Shown here: positions 15,226-20,398 of the stretch, piece by piece
Layout of the letters: every line of letters starts with the position of its first letter
Position numbering within the stretch: the stretch's first letter is position 1
Source of the DNA: Flavobacteriales bacterium
GTDB taxonomy: Bacteria > Bacteroidota > Bacteroidia > Flavobacteriales > UA16
DNA: 20,398 nt
Direction: 5' to 3'
Assembly: GCA_030831885.1 (NCBI GenBank)
Contig: JAURKF010000316.1
Coordinates: 1 to 20,398, forward strand
Translations under genes and position numbers: made by a program
Notes under the pieces: model-generated
Told to the model about the DNA's origin: nothing
The model's input: only the letters and a program-made list of their open reading frames with translations
Database searches by the model: none

Positions 15226-17421
15226 ATGCATACACTAACCGAACTTTCACCAAAAGATGCGCTGAAGCATTTTTTTGGATTCAATAATTTCAAAGGCCTA
15301 CAGGAAGGAGTGGTAAACTCGGTACTCGAGGGCAATGATACATTCGTCATCATGCCGACCGGCGGGGGTAAATCACTTTGTTACCAGCTACCCGCCTTGA
15401 TGCTCGAAGGAACAGCCATCGTGGTGTCTCCACTCATTGCTCTAATGAAAAATCAGGTAGATGCCATGCGCGGGTTCTCCGAAACCGATGGAATAGCGCA
15501 CTTCATCAACTCATCCCTGAATAAAACGGAGATTAACCAAGTAAAAAGCGACATTCTTTCTGGCAAATGCAAACTATTGTATGTAGCCCCCGAATCGCTC
15601 AATAAAGATGAAAACGTTGAATTTTTCCGTGGTGTAAAAATTTCGTTCGTTGCTATTGACGAGGCTCACTGTATCTCAGAGTGGGGTCACGACTTCCGCC
15701 CGGAGTATCGTCGCCTTCGTCCCATCATCGAGCAGATTGCCGACTGCCCCATTATGGCGCTCACAGCAACAGCAACACCGAAAGTACAGCAGGACATTCA
15801 GAAAAACCTCGGCATGTTAAACGCGAAGCTGTTCAAGGCTTCCTTCAACCGCGCCAACCTATTTTATGAAATTCGCCCAAAGAACAACGTAGGCAAACAA
15901 ATCATTCAATACATCAAAGCCAACAGCGGCAAGAGTGGAATCATTTACTGCCTTAGCCGGAAGAAAACTGAGGAGATTGCAGAGCTGTTGCAGGTAAATG
16001 GTATCAAGGCATTGCCATATCATGCCGGTATGGACAGCAATCAGCGTAGTAAGGTGCAGGACAAATTCCTAATGCAAGATGTAGATGTAATATGCGCTAC
16101 GATTGCCTTTGGTATGGGTATCGACAAACCCGATGTGCGGTTTGTGATTCACCACGACATTCCGAAAAGTCTCGAGAGCTACTACCAAGAAACCGGACGC
16201 GCAGGTCGCGACGGTGGTGAAGGGGTGTGTGTCGCTTTCTATTCGCCTAAAGACATTGAAAAGCTCGAGAAGTTTTTGCAAGGCAAGCCGGTTGCTGAAC
16301 AAGAAGTGGGCATGTTGCTCTTACAAGAAGTAATTGCCTATGCAGAAACCTCTATGAGCCGCCGCCAATACCTGCTGCACTACTTCGGAGAAGAATGGGA
16401 TCCCGTGAATGGTGAGGGAGCCGGCATGGACGACAACTCACGCAGTCCGAAAGAACAATTCGACGGAAGCGAAGAAGTGAAGATGATTTTGGAATGCATC
16501 GCCGAGTTCAAAGAGTTGCACAAGGCAGCCTTTATCTGTAAGGTCATCGCGGGAATCAAGAATTCAGAAGTTACAACTTATAAGGGGCATCAGAGTAAGT
16601 TCTTTGGTGAAGGCAAAGAACACGACGAAAAATTCTGGAATGCGATTGTGCGCCAGATGTACGTGCGTGGGCTTGTTGCAAAGGAAGTCGAAACGTATGG
16701 CACGCTCAAGATAACAGAGGTAGGTAAAGCCTTTATGAAAAAGCCACAGCCATTTATGGTAGTGAAAGAAGTTGAAATCGGTGAAACCGATGAAGACGAT
16801 TTAATCATTCCAAAACAAGGCGGTGGCGCAGTGGATGAGACATTGTTCAAGATGCTGAAGGATTTGCGCCAGCGCATCGCGAAGGAAAAAGGCATTCCCC
16901 CCTATGTGGTAGTGCAAGATCCGGCAATGGAAGAAATGTGCACGCAATACCCCATCACACTCGATGAGATTGCTCAGATTGGTGGAGTCGGAAAAGGCAA
17001 AGCTCAGAAGTTCGGTCAACCTTTTATTGACCTCATCAAGCACTATGTAGAAGAAAATGAGATTGAGCGGCCCATCGATTTCGTAGTGAAGTCGACCGGC
17101 ACGAAGAGTCTGCAAAAAGTGCAGATCATTCAGAATATTGATAAGCGTATACCGCTTCCTGATATCGCAAAAGGTCTTGGCAAAAACATGGGCGATCTTA
17201 TTCACGAATTGGAAACCATCGTCTCATCGGGGACCAAGCTCAACATCCAATACTTTATTGACGAAGAACTCGACGACGACCAGCAAGATGAAATCATGGA
17301 GTATTTCATGCAATCGGAAACCGATGAAATCCGCGCCGCAGAAGAGTATTTCGATGGCGACTATGAAGAAGAGCCTTTGCGTTTGATGCGGATTAAATTC
17401 ATGTCAGAGGTCGGCAATTAA
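15226..17421 (+). CDS. recQ: ATP-dependent DNA helicase RecQ, lacking the zinc-binding cysteines
   Basis: A 731-residue superfamily 2, 3'-5' DNA helicase for recombination and fork repair. Helicase motifs are in order: FKGLQEGVV (22-30, with the RecQ glutamine Q26), Walker A MPTGGGKS (43-50), DEAH (145-148), the RecQ aromatic loop SEWGHDFRPEYRRL (151-164), TATAT (180-184) and QETGRAGRDGG (321-331). An RQC-type region follows (about 340-510). The usual zinc cluster (CRR, then CGxCDNC) is instead SRR at 378-380 and AGMDDNS at 399-405, so all four cysteines are replaced. An HRDC-type domain lies at about 537-612. The last 120 residues form an acidic extension ending in EEYFDGDYEEEP. It is longer than E. 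coli RecQ (about 610). Activity is expected because the motor motifs are intact. Confidence 0.93.
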   Translation: MHTLTELSPKDALKHFFGFNNFKGLQEGVVNSVLEGNDTFVIMPTGGGKSLCYQLPALMLEGTAIVVSPLIALMKNQVDAMRGFSETDGIAHFINSSLNKTEINQVKSDILSGKCKLLYVAPESLNKDENVEFFRGVKISFVAIDEAHCISEWGHDFRPEYRRLRPIIEQIADCPIMALTATATPKVQQDIQKNLGMLNAKLFKASFNRANLFYEIRPKNNVGKQIIQYIKANSGKSGIIYCLSRKKTEEIAELLQVNGIKALPYHAGMDSNQRSKVQDKFLMQDVDVICATIAFGMGIDKPDVRFVIHHDIPKSLESYYQETGRAGRDGGEGVCVAFYSPKDIEKLEKFLQGKPVAEQEVGMLLLQEVIAYAETSMSRRQYLLHYFGEEWDPVNGEGAGMDDNSRSPKEQFDGSEEVKMILECIAEFKELHKAAFICKVIAGIKNSEVTTYKGHQSKFFGEGKEHDEKFWNAIVRQMYVRGLVAKEVETYGTLKITEVGKAFMKKPQPFMVVKEVEIGETDEDDLIIPKQGGGAVDETLFKMLKDLRQRIAKEKGIPPYVVVQDPAMEEMCTQYPITLDEIAQIGGVGKGKAQKFGQPFIDLIKHYVEENEIERPIDFVVKSTGTKSLQKVQIIQNIDKRIPLPDIAKGLGKNMGDLIHELETIVSSGTKLNIQYFIDEELDDDQQDEIMEYFMQSETDEIRAAEEYFDGDYEEEPLRLMRIKFMSEVGN

Positions 17422-17454
17422 TCATCACGACAAACCCTTAACGAATATCCGGGC

Positions 17455-17478
17455 AGCAACGCACTGCAGTGCGTTGCT
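17455..17478. repeat. Perfect 24-bp palindrome downstream of recQ
   Basis: The two 12-bp arms are AGCAACGCACTG and CAGTGCGTTGCT, with no spacer, starting 34 bp after the recQ stop. As RNA it can form about a 10-bp stem with a TGCA loop on either strand, but no T-run follows on either side. It could act as a 3'-end-stabilising hairpin, a protein-binding dyad or a dispersed repeat unit. Confidence 0.75.
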
Positions 17479-17485
17479 CGTTCAC

Positions 17486-17513
17486 GATTACAGATTACGA
17501 ATGACGGATTACG
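17486..17513. repeat. Four-unit heptamer array
   Basis: Four consecutive 7-bp units are read directly: GATTACA, GATTACG, AATGACG, GATTACG. The last unit overlaps the palindrome TTACGCGTAA. Similar runs of ATTACG-type heptamers occur between genes in many Bacteroidota in my recollection; no function is known to me. Confidence 0.6.
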
Positions 17514-17550
17514 CGTAAGCGTGCGTGTGATTACATGCATAGAGGTGCGT

Positions 17551-17577
17551 TGAACAGCCCACGATTTCAATCGTGGG
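17551..17577. repeat. REP-like palindromic element, copy 1
   Basis: TGAACAG is followed by a hairpin with 9-bp perfect arms, CCCACGATT and AATCGTGGG (17558-17577), around TC. It is identical to copy 2 over 27 bp except for one central base. It may also serve as the 3' structure of the ATPase transcript, whose stop codon ends 11 bp away. Confidence 0.75.
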
Positions 17578-17588
17578 ACAAATGACGA

Positions 17589-18716
17589 TCAGGTTTCCAT
17601 CAAAAACGTTTCGAAGTTTTTCGGTGTTATCAAGTTCGTTGTCGCTTCAGGATATGCGCTTGTAAACGCAGTGCTAACAGCTCCTCTAGCCTTTTCGTTC
17701 CATTTAAACTCGAAAGCTTTTAGCCCTGCCGCCGACTCTTCAATCAAATCAACTTCTTGTTGGGCGGTGGTTCGCCAGAAGTAAGTACTCACACTCGCTT
17801 GCTCATTATTGATGAGTTTTCGCCGCTCACTCATCACCCAGTTCTCCCAGAGCATGCCTGCATCCGCACGCATATCCACAGAACTCCACTGCTCAATGAT
17901 GGCATTGCGCATACCGTTGTCTACAAAATAAATCTTGCGCGACTTCTTCAACTCATTGCGCTTGTTGCGTTGGAAGCTTGGCACTCGAAAAACAACGAAG
18001 GCCTTCTCTAATAAATCAACGTATCGCTCAACCGTTGACACGTCTAGGCCTGTATTGATAGCCAATTCATGATTCGATACTTGCTGCCCGATTTGAAATG
18101 CGAGCAGTTTCAGCAAGCGCTCAAACTTTTCAGGCTTCTGAATTTTCTCAATGGCATAGATGTCCTTGTACAAATAGCTTTCGCTTAACTCTTTCAGTCG
18201 GCGCTCCTCTCGGCCGCCATGCACAACGATTTCCGGATAGTAGCCATAGATTAATCGCTGCTTGAGATGCGACACTTCATCTATCAATCCTTGATGCCGC
18301 AACATTTCGCGAAAGCTCAACGGATAGAGTTGCAGCGACCATTTGCGACCCGTCATGGGTTCGTTGGTCATGCCCGACAACTCGAGTGCAGAAGAACCCG
18401 TGATGAATAATTCAACATCGGGCATCTGATCTACTAGCTGTTTACCGATGAGTCCAACGTCCTCAATGCGCTGTGCCTCGTCGATGACGACGATTTGATT
18501 ACCGGCTACCAGCGTTTTCAAATACGCCGCGCCTGCATTTTTCAATCGCTCTCGAATAGTAGAGTCATCCCCATCGAGCCATAACACGTTTTTTGCACTG
18601 CCGAAAAGCGACTTCAACAAGGTGGTTTTTCCTACCTGGCGAGGGCCGGTAATGACGATCGCCTTGCCCTTTTTTCGTAATTCTGTTACGATTTGGGTTA
18701 AATCCCTGTTAATCAT
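17589..18716 (-). CDS. AAA-type ATPase with C-terminal DUF4143 domain
   Basis: A 375-residue ATPase of the widespread AAA_14/DUF4143 group, whose biological role is unknown. The N-terminal P-loop domain has Walker A GPRQVGKTT (24-32), Walker B VVIDEAQ (76-82), a sensor-like ITGSSALEL (105-113) and MTGRKWSLQLYPLSF (121-135). A winged-helix-like part follows (about 207-245; VSNHELAINTGLDVSTVERY). The C-terminal DUF4143 region has KIYFVDNGMRNAI (261-273), GMLWENWVMSE (287-297) and EVDLIEE then FEFKW (321-340). The spacing of D323, E336 and K338 resembles a PD-(D/E)xK nuclease core. The start MINRDL is typical. The gene is flanked by palindromic repeats, is opposite in direction to recQ and same-direction to glyS, and has no partner gene. 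Confidence 0.9.
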   Translation of the reverse strand: MINRDLTQIVTELRKKGKAIVITGPRQVGKTTLLKSLFGSAKNVLWLDGDDSTIRERLKNAGAAYLKTLVAGNQIVVIDEAQRIEDVGLIGKQLVDQMPDVELFITGSSALELSGMTNEPMTGRKWSLQLYPLSFREMLRHQGLIDEVSHLKQRLIYGYYPEIVVHGGREERRLKELSESYLYKDIYAIEKIQKPEKFERLLKLLAFQIGQQVSNHELAINTGLDVSTVERYVDLLEKAFVVFRVPSFQRNKRNELKKSRKIYFVDNGMRNAIIEQWSSVDMRADAGMLWENWVMSERRKLINNEQASVSTYFWRTTAQQEVDLIEESAAGLKAFEFKWNEKARGAVSTAFTSAYPEATTNLITPKNFETFLMET

Positions 18717-18720
18717 GCCA

Positions 18721-18728
18721 CAAAGATA
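18721..18728 (-). promoter_or_regulatory. Candidate -7 element directly upstream of the ATPase gene
   Basis: On the minus strand TATCTTTG is a perfect TAnnTTTG, ending 4 bp before the ATG at 18716. If functional, the mRNA would begin at about the start codon. No TTG lies at 17-23 bp upstream, so the upstream contact may be provided otherwise or the motif may be fortuitous. Confidence 0.4.
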
Positions 18729-18744
18729 TTAAACAAGATATAAA

Positions 18745-18792
18745 ACCCGAAAAATATATAGGTTTTTTTCGGTTTGAACCGAAAAATATATA
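18745..18792. repeat. Interleaved direct and inverted repeats upstream of the ATPase gene
   Basis: CCGAAAAATATATA occurs twice in the same orientation (18747-18760 and 18779-18792), exactly 32 bp apart, about three helical turns. Between them lies an inverted copy of the AACCGAAAAA core: TTTTTCGGTT (18765-18774), which pairs perfectly with AACCGAAAAA (18777-18786) across TG. The block begins 29 bp before the ATPase start codon, a suitable place for an operator. Confidence 0.65.
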
Positions 18793-18853
18793 AGTAATTT
18801 CAGGGCTTGGTTGGGGTTCGCTACTCGTAAACTCTCGCATTCGCTGAACTTGG

Positions 18854-18880
18854 TGAACAGCCCACGATTTTAATCGTGGG
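18854..18880. repeat. REP-like palindromic element, copy 2
   Basis: TGAACAG followed by 9-bp perfect arms CCCACGATT and AATCGTGGG (18861-18880) around TT. It matches copy 1 at 26 of 27 bases. Confidence 0.75.
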
Positions 18881-18913
18881 GTCCAAAATCAAATGAAGAA
18901 ATCTTTTCTAATT

Positions 18914-18935
18914 CCCAAGATTAAAATCGTGGGCT
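18914..18935. repeat. REP-like palindromic element, copy 3, inverted
   Basis: On the minus strand this reads AGCCCACGATTTTAATC then TTGGG, the same element as copies 1 and 2 with one arm mismatch and without the TGAACA part. It faces copy 2 across 33 bp, an inverted pair like those formed by REP elements in other bacteria. Confidence 0.65.
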
Positions 18936-18973
18936 ATTTAAACTCCTATGCCTTGTGTCTCAACCTCGCCCTT

Positions 18974-20398
18974 CTACACCAGCTTCCCAAGTAACACATT
19001 CATACTCACCTTCGCTTCCACAATCTCCCTTACGCGGTCGATGCTTACGCGCTCTTGCTGCATGCTGTCGCGCTCGCGGATGGTAACGCAGTTGTCGTTC
19101 AGCGTATCGTGGTCGATGGTGATGCAATACGGTGTGCCGATGGCGTCTTGGCGGCGATAACGACGACCAATAGCGTCTTTCGCATCGTATTGCAGGTTGA
19201 AATAGAGCTTCAATTGATCTACAATTTCTCGCGCCTTCTCGGGCAAACCGTCTTTGTTGAGCAACGGCAACACCGCTACTTTCACGGGTGCCAATGCCGG
19301 CGGTATGCGCAACACTACGCGCTCGGATCCGTCTTCCAACGTCTCTTCCGTGTAGGCGTAGGTAAGCGTTGCAAGGAACATGCGATCGAGACCTATCGAA
19401 GTTTCGATGACATACGGCACATAGCTCTCGCCGCTTTCCGTTTCGTGGTAGCGTAATTTTTTTCCCGAGAATTTCTCGTGGTTGCCCAAGTCGAAATCGG
19501 TGCGTGAGTGAATTCCTTCGAGCTCCTTGAAGCCCATCGGGAAGTTGAACTCGATATCGCAAGCCGCATTGGCGTAGTGCGCCAGCTTCAGGTGGTCGTG
19601 AAACTTGTAGTTCTCGTTGCCCATGCCCAAGGCCTTGTGCCAGTTGATGCGCGCATCTTTCCAGTAGTTGTACCACTCGCCATCGGTGCCGGGCTTGATG
19701 AAAAACTGCATCTCCATTTGCTCAAACTCGCGCATGCGGAAGATGAACTGACGCGCGATAATCTCATTGCGGAACGCCTTTCCGATTTGTGCAATACCAA
19801 ACGGAATCTTCATACGTCCGCTCTTCTGCACATTGAGGAAGTTCACGAAAATACCTTGCGCTGTTTCGGGGCGCAGGTAAATGGTGGCCGCATCTCCGGC
19901 TACAGAGCCGAGTTCGGTCGAGAACATCAGATTGAACTGACGCACTTCGGTCCAGTTGCGAGAACCTGTCTCAGGATCTGCTATCTCAAGGTCTTCGATG
20001 AGCTGCTTCAGGCCTACCAAATCTGAAGCTTCGAGAGCAGCCTTCATGCGGCCTTCCACGTTGTTTATTTTCTCCTGATTGCGCAACACATTGGGGTTGG
20101 TTGCGCGGAATTGTTCTTCGTTGAAAGCATCGCCAAACTTGTTCTTCGCCTTGTCGACCTCCTTGTCGTTTTTGGCTTCGAGCTTCTTGATGTAGTCTTC
20201 CAACAGCACATCGGCGCGGTAGCGCTTCTTCGAGTCTTTGTTGTCGATGAGCGGGTCGTTGAATGCATCCACGTGCCCGCTGGCCTTCCAGGTGGTTGGG
20301 TGCATGAAGATGGCCGCATCGATGCCCACGATGTTCTCGTGCAGACGGGTCATGGCCTTCCACCAATATTCCTTGATGTTGTTTTTCAGTTCCGAACC
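18974..20398 (-). CDS. glyS: Glycyl-tRNA synthetase (dimeric, class II), 5' end beyond window
   Basis: The last 474 codons of a homodimeric GlyRS, which charges tRNA-Gly. The frame is open to the window edge: upstream of the internal ATG at 20353 it still encodes GSELKNNIKEYWWKA, a conserved GlyRS segment, so roughly 40 residues are missing. IVGIDAAIFMHPTTWKASGH is near the start. Class II motif 2 is FRNEIIARQFIFRMREFEQ and motif 3 is ETSIGLDRMFLATL. The anticodon-binding domain begins near LAPVKVAVLPLLNKDG. A charged helical insertion (LEAKNDKEVDKAKNKFGD onward) follows the first block. The segment before RQFNLMF has no CxxC zinc motif. The gene is locally richer in G+C than the adjacent repeat region. 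In this family the gene is also called glyQS. Confidence 0.96.
   Translation of the reverse strand, partial: GSELKNNIKEYWWKAMTRLHENIVGIDAAIFMHPTTWKASGHVDAFNDPLIDNKDSKKRYRADVLLEDYIKKLEAKNDKEVDKAKNKFGDAFNEEQFRATNPNVLRNQEKINNVEGRMKAALEASDLVGLKQLIEDLEIADPETGSRNWTEVRQFNLMFSTELGSVAGDAATIYLRPETAQGIFVNFLNVQKSGRMKIPFGIAQIGKAFRNEIIARQFIFRMREFEQMEMQFFIKPGTDGEWYNYWKDARINWHKALGMGNENYKFHDHLKLAHYANAACDIEFNFPMGFKELEGIHSRTDFDLGNHEKFSGKKLRYHETESGESYVPYVIETSIGLDRMFLATLTYAYTEETLEDGSERVVLRIPPALAPVKVAVLPLLNKDGLPEKAREIVDQLKLYFNLQYDAKDAIGRRYRRQDAIGTPYCITIDHDTLNDNCVTIRERDSMQQERVSIDRVREIVEAKVSMNVLLGKLV

Larger units (their letters stand above)
17422..17588. other. Repeat-rich spacer between recQ and the ATPase gene
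   Basis: These 167 bp separate two convergent genes and hold no coding sequence. In order they contain a perfect 24-bp palindrome, an array of four heptamers related to GATTACG, the palindrome TTACGCGTAA (17509-17518) and one REP-like element ending 11 bp before the ATPase stop codon. No terminator with a U-run was found for recQ. Confidence 0.7.
18717..18973. other. Repeat-containing spacer between glyS and the ATPase gene
   Basis: These 257 bp hold no gene. Nearest the ATPase start is a candidate -7 element and an AT-rich block of direct and inverted repeats (18745-18792). Further out lie two REP-like elements in opposite orientation (18854-18933). No terminator with a U-run was recognised for glyS, although the REP-like hairpins could fold in its 3' end. 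Confidence 0.6.

Noticed and set aside
17455..17577. CRISPR array in the recQ-ATPase spacer
   Set aside because: The repeats are different in sequence, very short and not separated by regular spacers. No cas gene is nearby.
18960..19676. Long open frame of 238 codons on the minus strand inside glyS
   Set aside because: It is a shadow frame of glyS with an Arg/His-rich composition and no recognisable domain. The glyS frame is strongly conserved.
1..20398. tRNA, rRNA or other known RNA genes
   Set aside because: No cloverleaf-like sequence with TTCGANNC and acceptor pairing, and no rRNA-like stretch, was recognised in the spacers by eye.

Overview
The window reads as a stretch of Bacteroidota chromosome, most likely from a Flavobacteriales-type marine or freshwater bacterium. 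Three things point there. Two large secreted proteins end in type IX secretion (T9SS) type A sorting domains. Several genes are preceded by the Bacteroidota -7 promoter element TAnnTTTG and have no Shine-Dalgarno sequence. The housekeeping proteins (a PGI/PMI-type isomerase, a cysteine-less RecQ, dimeric GlyRS) have the look I associate with that phylum. Most of the window is ordinary core genome, densely packed.

Layout. Positions 1-330 (minus) hold the N-terminal half of an O6-methylguanine-DNA methyltransferase, cut by the window edge. Positions 427-3168 (plus) hold a run of three metabolic genes: a SIS-fold phosphoglucose/phosphomannose isomerase, lipB and gpsA. A secreted protein built entirely of MORN_2-type repeats follows (3295-4941). 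It converges with a minus-strand pair, a NeuB-family sugar-acid synthase followed by aminopeptidase P (7300 to 4946). Further along the minus strand are ribF with an overlapping small secreted leucine-rich-repeat protein (8942 to 7408), then two tandem and apparently paralogous T9SS cargo proteins, each with its own terminator (11050 to 9035 and 13045 to 11195). The translationally coupled pair kdsD-tatC comes next (14908 to 13137). A 317-bp divergent spacer precedes recQ (15226-17421, plus). An AAA/DUF4143 ATPase (18716 to 17589, minus) follows, and then the 5'-truncated glycyl-tRNA synthetase gene (20398 to 18974, minus).

Functional themes are cell-envelope sugars (PGI/PMI, NeuB, KdsD), lipid and cofactor metabolism (GpsA, LipB, RibF), protein export (TatC, T9SS cargo) and DNA repair (Ogt, RecQ). 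These look like neighbours rather than one pathway.

The only accessory-looking part is 17422-18973. There an ATPase with a PD-(D/E)xK-like C-terminus sits between three copies of a palindromic REP-like element, a separate perfect 24-bp palindrome, a heptamer array, and a set of direct and inverted repeats just upstream of its start codon. This is the best candidate for something under-described, but nothing in the sequence proves a new system.
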